Shown: positions 9,081 to 17,494, numbered from the stretch's first letter. The stretch is 64,000 nucleotides of DNA from Streptomyces caniscabiei (GCF_014930365.1 NZ_JABXWI010000009.1:394052-458051), one strand, 5' to 3'. Notes: generated by a model from the sequence alone, not told the origin. A program made the numbers and translations.

Positions 9081-9548
9081 ATGCCCCGACTTCTGGGCCC
9101 CTGGCCGGTCCGCGTGGACGAGGGCCAGTTCTATCTGGCGCCCGAGGGCGACTTCACCCACATCCCGGCGAAGCGCGCCGAACACGCCCTCGACCGCGCC
9201 TACGACGGCGACGGCCTCCTCGGCACCGCCGAGGACGTCGCCTGCGTCCTGACCGGCATCAACTCCGGTTCCGTCCTGCTCTCGGCACTCCTCGTCGACA
9301 AGGACCCCGGGCACGACCCCGGCACCTGGGACGACATCGCCACCTCCGAACTCGTCTCACCACGCGGCGACTTCCGCGACAGCGCCCTCATGGGCGAGCG
9401 CGGCGACATCAACCTCGCGCATGCCGGCCCCGGCACGTACGGGCTCCGCCTGCACGCCAGGGGGCGCGATGCCGACCCCGACGGCGTCCAGGACGAGGAC
9501 GAGCCCATCACCGAGCGGTATCTGCTCCAGGTGTGGCCGTCCAGGTGA
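9081..9548 (+). CDS. Single-domain paralogue of the preceding protein
   Basis: A 155-residue acidic cytoplasmic protein. Its layout, DEGQFYLAP...TWDDIATSEL...GPGTYGLRLHARGRD...YLLQVWPSR, repeats the domain found twice in the gene just upstream, with only 9 bases between them. The three copies together suggest tandem duplication and fission or fusion. If the family is ComJ-like, this would be an extra inhibitor of the nuclease at 7008. I do not recognise a characterised homologue. Confidence 0.6.
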   Translation: MPRLLGPWPVRVDEGQFYLAPEGDFTHIPAKRAEHALDRAYDGDGLLGTAEDVACVLTGINSGSVLLSALLVDKDPGHDPGTWDDIATSELVSPRGDFRDSALMGERGDINLAHAGPGTYGLRLHARGRDADPDGVQDEDEPITERYLLQVWPSR

Positions 9549-9649
9549 CGAAGAAGGTCTCGATCTGCCCGACAGCGACGCGGTAGAGAGCCTCTGACCG
9601 ACGTCCTACGGCTCAGGTGGCTCTCCGCTCCGGGCCGGCTGATGGCGAA

Positions 9650-9680
9650 GGCGGCGGTCCCGGGTGAGGGGACCGCCGCC
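9650..9680. terminator. Terminator between converging genes
   Basis: GGCGGCGGTCCC (9650-9661) pairs perfectly with GGGACCGCCGCC (9669-9680) around 7 bases. It lies between a rightward gene ending at 9548 and a leftward gene ending at 9703, so it can serve both. A near copy with the same flanks lies at 10607-10641. Confidence 0.7.
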
Positions 9681-9702
9681 CTCAGCTGTGCCGTGGCGGG
9701 TG

Positions 9703-10431
9703 TCAGCGCGAGCCGTTGCCGATCTGGGAGTGGTAGGTGCGGGCGCCCTTGCCGGTCACGACCTGGAGCTTCTTGACGGGCTTGGTGCCGGCGCTCCTGT
9801 ACTTGGGGGTGGCGGTCCAGTTGGTCACACCGTCGAGCGCGTTGGCCTTGAGCTCGGTGCGGGACTTGGAGGGCTTGAGGGCGAAGGCGGCGTTGAAGTT
9901 GGTGCCGTAGTTCTTGATCTTCCGGCCCTCGCCGGTGATCCGGTTGCCTTTGGTCTCGTAGGTCAACACGGTCCGCATCCTGGTGACCGAGACGTTGAAG
10001 ATGCGCTGTTCCGACCAGGTGTTCAGGGTGATGGTCTTACGGTCGTCGACGCCGGGAGCCCCGGCGGACGTCCGGATGGTGAAGGTGACGTCCTTCTTGT
10101 AGGTGACGGTCTTCCCGTAGGCGAGGCTGGGGATTCTGCCGTCGTGCGCGACGGCGAACGCCTTGAGCACCTTCGGGTCCTGCAGGTAGCCGACGAATTT
10201 CTTCTGCTGGGCCGCGGACAGCTTGTCGAACCCGTGGAGTGTGTCCTTGGCCTCCTCGCCCGGCGCCTTCTTCAGCCACTTCTTGTAGGCGTCCACCGTC
10301 AGCTTCGCGGGCGCGGTGGGCTTGGCGGACTCGGCGGCGGTCTGGCCGTCGGCGAAGGCCTGGCCGGTGCCGCCCAGCAGGGCGATGGCGGCGGCTGCGG
10401 CTATGGCGGATGCGGTGATGCCGTTGCGCAC
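9703..10431 (-). CDS. Secreted protein of unknown function
   Basis: A 242-residue protein with a clear signal peptide (MRNGITASAIAAAAAIALLGGTGQAFA, cut after AFA). The mature part is lysine-rich; it opens with a helical segment (YKKWLKKAPGEEAKDTLHGFDKLSAAQQKKFVGYL) and continues with a strand-rich domain. No enzyme motif is recognised. AGAGAGAA lies before the ATG on the coding strand. It is read in the same direction as the lysozyme-like gene upstream, but two terminator-like hairpins separate them, so it is probably a separate unit. Confidence 0.7.
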   Translation of the reverse strand: MRNGITASAIAAAAAIALLGGTGQAFADGQTAAESAKPTAPAKLTVDAYKKWLKKAPGEEAKDTLHGFDKLSAAQQKKFVGYLQDPKVLKAFAVAHDGRIPSLAYGKTVTYKKDVTFTIRTSAGAPGVDDRKTITLNTWSEQRIFNVSVTRMRTVLTYETKGNRITGEGRKIKNYGTNFNAAFALKPSKSRTELKANALDGVTNWTATPKYRSAGTKPVKKLQVVTGKGARTYHSQIGNGSR

Positions 10432-10533
10432 GGTGGTTCTCTCCTCGTCGCGCGATGCGGGGTGGATTCGCGGTTCCTTCTCGCTGTCGCGACGAAGCTA
10501 CGGGCGCGCCGAGTCCGGGCGGAATTGTCTCTT

Positions 10534-10561
10534 GGGGCACTGCCCCGGCGGGCAGTGCCCC
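10534..10561. terminator. Hairpin upstream of the secreted-protein gene
   Basis: GGGGCACTGCCC (10534-10545) and GGGCAGTGCCCC (10550-10561) form a perfect 12-base stem with a CGGC loop. It sits between the leftward genes at 10719 and 9703, so it may be a second terminator for the first or an attenuator for the second. The arm sequence GGCACTGCCCCAAGAG also occurs once near 6876-6891. Confidence 0.5.
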
Positions 10562-10606
10562 AGGAGACGGCTGCCGGCGCCGCACCGCTCGGCGGCGGGT
10601 ACGGCG

Positions 10607-10641
10607 AAGGCGGCGGCCCGGGGATCGGGGGCCGTCGCCTT
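10607..10641 (-). terminator. Terminator after the lysozyme-like gene
   Basis: AAGGCGGCGGCCC (10607-10619) pairs with GGGCCGTCGCCTT (10629-10641) with one G-T wobble. Stem and flanks closely resemble the terminator at 9650-9680, suggesting duplication. Confidence 0.6.
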
Positions 10642-10718
10642 CAGCTGGGAGAGCCGTGCCGGCTGCTGATCAAGCACGAGCGCCGATCAGTATCAGTTCT
10701 GATCAGTACCGGTACCGA

Positions 10719-11168
10719 TCAGTACCAGTTGTTGGCCTGCCAGAAGTTCCACGCGCCACAGGGGCTGCCGTAGCGGTCCTTCATGTAGTCCACGCCCCAC
10801 TTGATCTGGGTGGCGGCGTTGGTCTTCCAGTCGGAGCCGGCCGAGGCCATCTTGGAGCCGGGGAGCGCCTGGACCAGGCCGTAGGCGCCGGAGGACGCGT
10901 TCGTCGCGTTGACGTCCCAGTCGCTCTCGTGGTCGACGATCTTGGAGAAGCACGTGTACTCCGCCGAGTCCCCGATCATCTTCTTCGCGACGGCCTGGGC
11001 CTGAGAGGCCTCCGACGCGGCCTGGGCGGGCGCGGCGGCGAGTACGGCACCGGTGGCGGCGACGGCCAGGGTGGCACCGGCGAGGGCCTTCTTCGGGGAG
11101 GCGATGCGACGGAGAGCGGAGAGGGTCACGGGGATCCTTTTCTTCGGGGACATGGTCGTCGCGGGCAT
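10719..11168 (-). CDS. Secreted lysozyme-like / SLT-type transglycosylase
   Basis: About 149 residues from the start at 11168, with a signal sequence (KKALAGATLAVAATGAVLAAAPAQA). The mature domain reads AVAKKMIGDSAEYTCFSKIVDHESDWDVNATNASSGAYGLVQALPGSKMASAGSDW and ends GSPCGAWNFWQANNWY. The E-S-x-W and SGAYGLVQALPG segments are typical of short Streptomyces transglycosylase-like wall hydrolases, which cut peptidoglycan glycan strands during growth or germination. Two cysteines probably form a disulfide. The start is uncertain: ATG at 11168 has GAAGG only one base away, and ATG at 11153 is also possible. Upstream extension to 11279 is unlikely to be translated. Confidence 0.75.
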   Translation of the reverse strand: MPATTMSPKKRIPVTLSALRRIASPKKALAGATLAVAATGAVLAAAPAQAASEASQAQAVAKKMIGDSAEYTCFSKIVDHESDWDVNATNASSGAYGLVQALPGSKMASAGSDWKTNAATQIKWGVDYMKDRYGSPCGAWNFWQANNWY

Positions 11169-11478
11169 GCCTTCACCACGTGGGGTGCGGTGGGGGCGTA
11201 CGTCGGCGCCGAGGCCCGGGTGGGCTCGTCGGCGCCGTTGCGACTCATCCAGAGAAACAGCCGGAGCAGGCGTCCGCAATGACCCCTTTTGCTAGTTGCC
11301 GTCGTATCCGCACGCTCGGCCCCTTCTGTGACGTGGCTCTCAAAGCCCAGGTCAACGCCCATAAGGCCGTGCGCATGTCAACCACTTCGATCTACGAGCC
11401 CGGTTCGTATGTGACGTGCACCCTGTGGGGTGGTTCACGGCTCTCGCGACGGACCGTGCGCGGCGGGGTGCCGGAGAG
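11169..11478. other. Intergenic region upstream of the lysozyme-like gene
   Basis: About 310 bases separate this leftward gene from the 3' end of the next operon. Two TTGAC motifs occur on the leftward strand (near 11350 and 11375), but neither has a convincing -10 at the right distance. I looked for a cyclic-di-AMP (ydaO) riboswitch, known before some Streptomyces wall hydrolases, and did not see its conserved core. Confidence 0.4.
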
Positions 11479-12315
11479 TCACCGGGCGGGCGGGGTGAAG
11501 GTGACCGGGCTCTCGAAGGCGGCCCTGCGGGTGGCCCGGCGCAGTGCCTTGAGGACCGGGGTGCCGAGGGCGAGGGTCAGGACGGCCGTGACGACCGCGC
11601 GGCCCAGGTCCCAGCCGAGGGACGTGGCCAGGCAGTACGCGACGAAACGCGCGAGCTTGGCGGCCGGGGCCGCGTCCGCGTCGTAGGCGACGGCCGAGGC
11701 GAGGGTGTCGATGAAGGGCCAGCCGTACAGATTCATGACCGTGCCGTACGCGAAGGCGGCGACGAAGCCGTAGCCGGCGAGCAGGGCGAGCTCGGCGCGC
11801 CCGCGCAGCCGGTGGGCGCCCGGCAGCAGCCCGGCCCCCATCGCGAACCAGCCCATCGCCAGCATCTGGAACGGCATCCACGGGCCCACACCCCCCGTGA
11901 GCAGCGCGGACGAGAACATCGTCACCGCGCCGAGCGTGAAGCCGAAGCCCGGGCCGAGGACCCGCCCGCTGAGCACCATGAGGAAGAACATCGGCTCGAT
12001 CCCGGCGGTCCCGGCCCCGATCGGGCGCAGCGCCGCGCCGACGGCGGCGAGCACCCCGAGCATCGCCACCGCCTTCGCCCCGAGCCCCGCCTCGGAGAGC
12101 GTCGCGCCGACGACCCCCACCAGCAGCACGAGCAACCCGGCGAACAGCCAGGGCGCGTCCTGCGCGTGCGCGGTCACCTGCGAACCGGGATCCGCGACGA
12201 AGGGCCAGCCGAACGCCGCGGCCCCGACGGCACTGACGAGGACGAGCGCGGCGACGGTACGGGGGGAGAGGGGGACCGGGCGGGGGCGGCGGGGCGGCGG
12301 GAGGCTGCTGCTCAT
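11479..12315 (-). CDS. ECF transporter substrate-binding membrane component (S component)
   Basis: A 278-residue membrane protein with about six hydrophobic helices and the ECF S-component layout: ALRPIGAGTAGIEPMFFLMVLSGRVLGPGFGFTLGAVTMFSSALLTGGVGPWMPFQMLAMGWFAMGAG. It would hold the vitamin or metal ligand in the membrane while the EcfT and ATPase partners encoded just upstream energise uptake. Its ATG overlaps the ATPase stop by 4 bases (ATGA). This is the last gene of the operon headed by a cobalamin riboswitch, so cobalamin, a precursor or cobalt is the likely cargo. Ligand identity is inferred. Confidence 0.8.
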   Translation of the reverse strand: MSSSLPPPRRPRPVPLSPRTVAALVLVSAVGAAAFGWPFVADPGSQVTAHAQDAPWLFAGLLVLLVGVVGATLSEAGLGAKAVAMLGVLAAVGAALRPIGAGTAGIEPMFFLMVLSGRVLGPGFGFTLGAVTMFSSALLTGGVGPWMPFQMLAMGWFAMGAGLLPGAHRLRGRAELALLAGYGFVAAFAYGTVMNLYGWPFIDTLASAVAYDADAAPAAKLARFVAYCLATSLGWDLGRAVVTAVLTLALGTPVLKALRRATRRAAFESPVTFTPPAR

Positions 12316-14063
12316 GGGTGCTCCTCGGGGGCCGGTGCCGGGTCCGTCGCTCGCAGGGCGCGGCGTACCTGGGCCGTGGTCAGCCAGGGCTGCGGGGCGA
12401 GGATCTTCGTGACCTGCGGCGCGAAGGACGGGGAGCCGACGACCACCTCGGCGGTCGGCCCGTCGGCCACGACCTCCCCGTCGGCGAGGATCACCACACG
12501 GTGGGCCAGCTCGGCGGCCAGTTCCACGTCGTGCGTGGCCAGGACGATGGCGTGCCCGTCGGCCGCGAGGGCGCGCAGCTGCGTGACCAGGCGTGCCTTG
12601 GCCGCGTAGTCGAGGCCCCGGGTCGGTTCGTCGAGCAGGAGCAGCGGCGGGCGGGCCGTGAGGACCACCGCGAGCGCGAGGGCCAGCCGCTGCCCCTCCG
12701 ACAGGTCGCGCGGGTGCGTGTCGTCCGCGATGCCGGGCAGCAGTTCGGCGGCGAGGGCCCGGCAGGTGCCCGGCCCGGCCCCGGCGTCCCGGTCCGCCGC
12801 CGCGCACTCCGCCGCGACCGTGTCCGTGTAGAGCAGGTCGCGGGGCTCCTGCGGTACGAGGCCCACGCGGCGTACGAGGTCCGGGGGCGCCGTCCGGTGC
12901 GGGTCCAGCCCGCCCACCCGCACCGATCCGGCCGCCGGCGCCACCAGCCCGACCAGCGCGGACAGCAGCGTGGACTTGCCGGCGCCGTTGCGGCCCATGA
13001 GGGCGATCGTCTCGCCCGGGGTGACGGTGAGGGTGACGCGGGTGAGGGCATGGACGCGGCCGTGGTGGACGGAGAGGGCGGTCACCGTCGCCGGGGCGGC
13101 GTGACGGGAGGGGGCGTCAGGGGTCGGGCGTCTGCTGAGGAGGCGCCGGAAGAGGGGGGAGCGTGGGGCCGGGGAGAGCTCGGGGGCTTCTGTTGTGTGC
13201 GGGGTGCGCGTGGTTCGTGGTCGATCGCGCAGTTCCCCGCGCCCCTTGAGGGCGAGGGTTTCTCGGAGTGGTTCCGCGCGACGGCGGGCGTCCCGGACCG
13301 TCAGGGGCAGCGGGGACCAGCCCGCCAGGCGGCCCAGGTCCACCACCGGCGGGAACACGGGAGAGACGGCCATCACCTCGGCCGGGGTGCCCAGGACCGG
13401 TGGCGCTCCCGGGGCCGGGAGGAGGACGATCCGGTCGGCGTACTGGACGACCCGCTCCAGGCGGTGCTCGGCCAGGAACACGGTCGTGCCCAGGTCGTGC
13501 ACGAGCCGCTGGAGGACGGCCAGGACCTCCTCGGCGGCGGCCGGGTCCAGGGCGGAGGTCGGCTCGTCGAGGACCAGCACCCGGGGGTGCGGGGTGAGCA
13601 CGGACCCGATCGCGACGCGCTGCCGCTGGCCGCCGGAGAGCGTGGCGATGGGCCGGTCGCGGAGGCCGGCCAGGCCCAGCAGGTCGAGCGTCTCCTCCAC
13701 CCGACGCCGCATGACGTCCGGAGCGAGCCCCAACGACTCCATTCCGTAGGCGAGTTCGTCCTCGACCCGGTCCGTCACGAAGTGCGCCGCCGGATCCTGG
13801 CCCACCGTGCCGACCACGTCGGCGAGTTCACGCGGCTTGTGGGTACGGGTGTCCCGCCCGGCCACCGTCACCCGGCCGCTCAGGGTGCCGCCGGTGAAGT
13901 GCGGCACGAGCCCGTTCACCGCCCCGAGCACGGTCGACTTCCCGACCCCCGACGGCCCCACCAGCAGCACGAGTTCGCCCTCCGGGATCTCGAAGTCCAC
14001 GCCGCGGACGGTCGGTTCGGCCGCCCCGTCGTACGTCACGGACACATCCTCGAAGCGGATCAC
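12312..14063 (-). CDS. Fused double ATPase of an ECF-type ABC transporter
   Basis: A 583-residue protein with two complete ABC ATPase domains. The first has Walker A GPSGVGKST, signature LSGGQRQR and Walker B VLVLDEPTSALDP; the second has GRNGAGKST, LSEGQRLALA and LLLLDEPTRGLD. This is the EcfA1-EcfA2 fusion seen in YkoD-like systems. The GTG start at 14063 has GGAGGAG upstream and overlaps the EcfT stop (GTGA). The inter-domain linker (about residues 235-320) is Arg/Pro-rich, and part of it (LKGRGELRDRPRTTR) is encoded by a dispersed Streptomyces repeat, see 13226-13246. Both sites look catalytically complete. Confidence 0.9.
   Translation of the reverse strand: MIRFEDVSVTYDGAAEPTVRGVDFEIPEGELVLLVGPSGVGKSTVLGAVNGLVPHFTGGTLSGRVTVAGRDTRTHKPRELADVVGTVGQDPAAHFVTDRVEDELAYGMESLGLAPDVMRRRVEETLDLLGLAGLRDRPIATLSGGQRQRVAIGSVLTPHPRVLVLDEPTSALDPAAAEEVLAVLQRLVHDLGTTVFLAEHRLERVVQYADRIVLLPAPGAPPVLGTPAEVMAVSPVFPPVVDLGRLAGWSPLPLTVRDARRRAEPLRETLALKGRGELRDRPRTTRTPHTTEAPELSPAPRSPLFRRLLSRRPTPDAPSRHAAPATVTALSVHHGRVHALTRVTLTVTPGETIALMGRNGAGKSTLLSALVGLVAPAAGSVRVGGLDPHRTAPPDLVRRVGLVPQEPRDLLYTDTVAAECAAADRDAGAGPGTCRALAAELLPGIADDTHPRDLSEGQRLALALAVVLTARPPLLLLDEPTRGLDYAAKARLVTQLRALAADGHAIVLATHDVELAAELAHRVVILADGEVVADGPTAEVVVGSPSFAPQVTKILAPQPWLTTAQVRRALRATDPAPAPEEHP
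13226..13246. repeat. Dispersed repeat copy inside the ATPase gene
   Basis: A 21-base motif running from CGCGCAGTTCC to CGCGCCCCT is identical to copies at 26863-26883 and, inverted, at 34811-34831. The other two copies are intergenic beside palindromes. This one lies in frame in the linker between the two ATPase domains. Confidence 0.7.
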
Positions 14064-15283
14064 GAGGTCTCCTCCTCGGACGGGGCGGCCGTCGGCGCGG
14101 GTACGGCGAACGCCGGGAGCAGGCCCAGCAGGATCGCGGCGGCGGGCAGCAGGGGCAGGTCGGGCGAGGTGAGGGGGACGACGACGGGGTGCAGGGCGGC
14201 GGGGTCGTACGCGGCGGAGCCGATCAGCAGCGCGGCGACGGCCACCCCGGACCCGGCCACCAGCCACGCCCGCGCGCCCCAGGCGTCGGGCCGGTACCGG
14301 GTGCGCGGCGAGCGACGGCCGCCCAGCCGCAGCCCGGCCAGCGCGGCGGCGACCCCCGCGAGCAGCACGGGGAGGCCGTAGCCGCCGCCCTCGGCGGTCA
14401 GCACGCCGTACGTTCCCGCGCAGACGCCGAGCAGCCCCCCGAGGGTGAGCGCGGCGGTCGTACGGCGGACGGGTGCCGGGACCTCGGCGGTACGGCCGTA
14501 GCCCCGCGCGTCCATCGCGGCGGCGAGCGCGACCGACCGCTCCAACGCGCCCTCCAGCACCGGGAGTCCGACGTGCAACAGCCCCCGCAGGCCCCGGTCG
14601 GGCCGGCCCCGCAGCCGCCGCGCCGCCCGCAACCGCTGTACGTCCGCCACCAGGTGCGGCGCGAACGTCATCGCCACCACCACGGCCACGCCGGCCTCGT
14701 ACAGGGCGCCGGGGAGGGACTTGAGGAGGCGGGCCGGGTCGGCCAGGGCGTTCGCGGCGCCGACGCAGATCAACAGGGTGGCCAGCCGCAGCCCGTCGTA
14801 CAGCGCGAACAGGAAGCCCTCCGCCGTGATCCGGCCGCCCAGCCGGATCCCCTGCGCCCAGGCGGGAAGCGGCACTTCGGGGAGCGTGAACAGGGTGTGC
14901 GTGCCGGGGACGGGCGACCCCAGCACGACCGCGAACACCAGCCGGACGCCCAGCACCACCAGCCCGAGCTTCACGAACGCGGTGTACGAGCGGGCCCAGG
15001 GGGCGTCGGTGCGGTGCGTGGCCACGACGTAGCCCGCCACCGCGACCAGCAGGGCGAGGAGCAGGGGGTTGGTCGTACGCGAGGCGGCGGTCCCGAGACC
15101 GAGCGCCCAGACCCACCAGGCGAGAGGGTGCACCGAGCCCTGGCGCGACCACGCGTCCAGCCGCGCCCCCGGGCCCCGCCGTGACCCCGCGCCGGGCCGG
15201 TGCGGCGCCGCCGAGTCGGGGGACCCGCCTCCGGCAGGCCCCGACCCCGGCCCCGACCCCGGGCGTCCTGTGAACCACCGCAT
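14060..15283 (-). CDS. EcfT/CbiQ-family transmembrane component
   Basis: A 407-residue membrane protein. A glycine/proline-rich N-terminus of about 50 residues precedes the EcfT core, which carries the coupling-helix motif AAAMDARGYG and the segment ADPARLLKSLPGALYEAGVAVVVAMTFAPHLVADVQRLRAARRLRGR, typical of CbiQ/EcfT. The C-terminal half adds extra hydrophobic helices, longer than the usual EcfT of about 250 residues. It couples the double ATPase to the S component. The stop overlaps the next gene's GTG. It lies third in the riboswitch-controlled operon. Confidence 0.85.
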   Translation of the reverse strand: MRWFTGRPGSGPGSGPAGGGSPDSAAPHRPGAGSRRGPGARLDAWSRQGSVHPLAWWVWALGLGTAASRTTNPLLLALLVAVAGYVVATHRTDAPWARSYTAFVKLGLVVLGVRLVFAVVLGSPVPGTHTLFTLPEVPLPAWAQGIRLGGRITAEGFLFALYDGLRLATLLICVGAANALADPARLLKSLPGALYEAGVAVVVAMTFAPHLVADVQRLRAARRLRGRPDRGLRGLLHVGLPVLEGALERSVALAAAMDARGYGRTAEVPAPVRRTTAALTLGGLLGVCAGTYGVLTAEGGGYGLPVLLAGVAAALAGLRLGGRRSPRTRYRPDAWGARAWLVAGSGVAVAALLIGSAAYDPAALHPVVVPLTSPDLPLLPAAAILLGLLPAFAVPAPTAAPSEEETS

Positions 15284-15292
15284 CGCGCCGCC

Positions 15293-16063
15293 CTACCCCC
15301 GGCGCCGCCGCGCCCGCCACAGCGCGGCGGCCCCCAGCGCGGCGACCAGACCCGCGCCCACGAACAGCCCGACGGACGGCCCCGACCCGTCCTCGGAGGC
15401 ACCCCCGGCCGACGAACTCGGGCCCCCCGTACGGCCGTCGGAGGCGGACCCGGCGTCGGCGTCGGACCCGGCGTCGGAGGCGACCGCCTCGCCGCATCCC
15501 CGGCCCGGATAGCCGCCGATCGCGCAGAGCAGCGCGTTCGTGTCGTACCGGAGCGGCTTCGCGACGGACGCCAACGCCTCGGCCGTGGTCGCCTCGTCCG
15601 GCACCCGCGCACAGGCCGTGCGCGCCGCCGGAGGCGTCTCACCCTCCGGCGCGTCCGCCGCCGTACCGAAGTCGATGACCAGCGCGACCCGCTTCCGCCC
15701 GTCCCGCGCGGCCGTGTCCCCGCAGATCGCGGGGAAGTCGGCGGCGCCGCGCGGCTGGACGGCGTCCGACGAGTCCCGGCTCACGGCGAACCGGAAGCCC
15801 TGCACGGTCCCGTCCGTCGGCCGCGCGGTCGACGGCCCCTGCGTGGCGTACGCCCAGGCGGAACCGTCCCGCTCCCAGAAGGACCAGTAGCGGTAGGCGG
15901 CGGCATGGGCCGGCGCCGAACTCCCCAGTACGAGCAGCAGACCGCTCAGGAAGGCGACCGGCGCCGCACGCCACGGCCGGGACACACCACCCAGTGGCAG
16001 TGGCAGTGGCAGTGGCAGTGGCAGTGGAAGTGGCCGTGGCCGACGCCCGGTCGAGCCGGTCAC
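15293..16063 (-). CDS. Secreted or membrane-anchored protein of the cobalamin-regulated operon (SCO2322-like)
   Basis: A 256-residue protein. Residues RPWRAAPVAFLSGLLLVLGSSAPAHA form a signal peptide; the mature domain starts AAYRYWSFWERDGSAWAYATQGPS and includes FAVSRDSSDAVQPRGAADF and four cysteines. A Ser/Gly-rich stretch and a C-terminal helix with an RARRRRG tail suggest membrane anchoring with the domain outside. The GTG at 16063 overlaps the preceding stop (GTGA). It would place a Pro-Leu run, encoded by CAGTGG repeats, ahead of the signal peptide; a GTG at 15985 would avoid that. No activity is recognised; operon context suggests a role in B12 or corrinoid uptake. Confidence 0.7.
   Translation of the reverse strand: MTGSTGRRPRPLPLPLPLPLPLPLGGVSRPWRAAPVAFLSGLLLVLGSSAPAHAAAYRYWSFWERDGSAWAYATQGPSTARPTDGTVQGFRFAVSRDSSDAVQPRGAADFPAICGDTAARDGRKRVALVIDFGTAADAPEGETPPAARTACARVPDEATTAEALASVAKPLRYDTNALLCAIGGYPGRGCGEAVASDAGSDADAGSASDGRTGGPSSSAGGASEDGSGPSVGLFVGAGLVAALGAAALWRARRRRG
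15992..16039. repeat. CAGTGG hexanucleotide array in coding sequence
   Basis: Six perfect tandem CAGTGG units (15992-16027) are followed by two degenerate ones. They are in frame and encode alternating Pro and Leu at the N-terminus of the gene starting at 16063. Length changes by whole units would keep the frame. Confidence 0.9.
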
Positions 16064-17382
16064 GCCTCCGGCCGCTTCCGGCCGCCCCGCACCAGCGCGA
16101 ACCCGACCAGGGCCGCGACCACGATCAGTCCGAGCCCGATCACCCACCACGCACCCGCCGGGAGACCGTCGCCGGACCCGTCGGCCTCGTCCCCGGCGGC
16201 CGTGTCGTCGACCGGCACCGAGGAGTAGTCGTCCACGTCCCCGGCCGGGCCGGTCTCCCGCAACTGTGCCACGAGGTCCGCGCCACCGAAGTCACGCGGG
16301 TCGACACCGGAGGCGTGGGCGGCGAAGACGAGCTGGGCGTACGCGGCGGGCCCGGCCTTGGCCGCCCAGACCCCGTAGTTCTTCTCCAGCCAGGCGAGCG
16401 GCTTCCCGGTCGCGTCCACGTCCCCGGCGGCGGCGAGCGCGACGACCGCGTCGGCGGTGTTGCCGTGGTCGGGCTGGTCCTTCGCGCCGGCGAGGGAGGA
16501 CTTCAGATAGCCGTCGGCGGTGAGGGCACCGGCCAGATGGACGGCACCGTTGTGCGCGAGGGCCTCCGGCGAGTCACCGGAGGCGCAGGTGTCGAACGAG
16601 GCCGCGTCCTTCCCCGCGCCGCCGCGCCCCGCCTCGACCACGAATCCCTTGCCCAGGCTGCCGAGCACCGCGGCGGCCGTGGCGTCGGCGTTCGCGGCGA
16701 GGCCGCCCTTCTTGTCGGGCTGGTAGGCGAAGGCCCCGCCGTCCATCGATGCGTCGTCGTCGCCGCAGGGGAGGGCGAGGGAACGGAGGGCGTCGTAAGG
16801 GGAGTTGCCGTCCCTCTTCCGCTTCCCGGGGGTGTCGCCCACGGCGGCCAGCGCGCCGATCACGACGGACGTCGAGTTCGCGTCGCTGGGCCCGCCCGCG
16901 GTGTAGCCCCAGCCGCCGTCCTCGTTCTGGTTGTCCTTCAGCCATCGCACCGCCCGGCCGGCCTCGGCGTCCCGCCCGCCGACCGCGGCGAGCGCCTGGA
17001 TCGCGGCGGCCGTGCTGTTGGTGTCGACGGCCGTCGCGGCGTCGCACTTCGCGGTCGCGTCGGCGCGGTACGCCGGGAACGCCCCGCTCGCGCACTGCTG
17101 CCCGACGAGCCATTCCACGGCCCCGGCACCGGGCTTCTCACCCACGGTGCGCAGGGCGAGCAGGGTGAGCGACTGCCGCCAGACACCGTCGTACGTGGGG
17201 TCGGTGGAGCCGTACAGACCGGTGGGTATCGCCTGGGAGGGCGAGGCGGAGGGAGCGGTGGACGCCTCGCCGGCCGGGTCGTCGGCGAGGGCGGCCGGCG
17301 CGAGACCGAGTCCGGTGCCGAGTGCGGCTGTGGCGGTGGCGGCCAGTACGGCGACGACCGCGGCGCTGCGGCGGACATTCAT
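16060..17382 (-). CDS. Surface-anchored alpha/alpha-barrel (prenyltransferase-repeat) protein, candidate B12 capture protein
   Basis: A 440-residue exported protein. It has a signal peptide (VRRSAAVVAVLAATATAALGTGLGLAPAALA), an alpha/alpha-barrel domain of squalene-cyclase/prenyltransferase repeats (QSLTLLALRTVG, WLVGQQCASGAFP, WLKDNQNEDGGWGYTAGGPSDANSTSVVIGAL), and a C-terminal membrane helix followed by RGGRKRPEA. It therefore sits on the outer face of the membrane. The same fold forms the N-terminal half of animal intrinsic factor and transcobalamin. The gene is first in the operon and lies directly behind a cobalamin riboswitch, so binding corrinoid for the ECF transporter is a reasonable inference, not shown. 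Six cysteines are present. Confidence 0.8.
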   Translation of the reverse strand: MNVRRSAAVVAVLAATATAALGTGLGLAPAALADDPAGEASTAPSASPSQAIPTGLYGSTDPTYDGVWRQSLTLLALRTVGEKPGAGAVEWLVGQQCASGAFPAYRADATAKCDAATAVDTNSTAAAIQALAAVGGRDAEAGRAVRWLKDNQNEDGGWGYTAGGPSDANSTSVVIGALAAVGDTPGKRKRDGNSPYDALRSLALPCGDDDASMDGGAFAYQPDKKGGLAANADATAAAVLGSLGKGFVVEAGRGGAGKDAASFDTCASGDSPEALAHNGAVHLAGALTADGYLKSSLAGAKDQPDHGNTADAVVALAAAGDVDATGKPLAWLEKNYGVWAAKAGPAAYAQLVFAAHASGVDPRDFGGADLVAQLRETGPAGDVDDYSSVPVDDTAAGDEADGSGDGLPAGAWWVIGLGLIVVAALVGFALVRGGRKRPEA

Positions 17383-17494
17383 GATCGGCGGCTGCCTCTC
17401 CCTGACGGGGAGCCGGGCGGCACGGCGAAGCGCCGGGCGGCTCGGCTCCGTATTCCTCGACGGTGCCGTGCACCGGCGGGCCGCCGGTGACGCG

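Noticed and set aside
11169..11478. Cyclic-di-AMP riboswitch before the lysozyme-like gene
   Set aside because: The location would be typical, but the conserved ydaO core segments are not visible.
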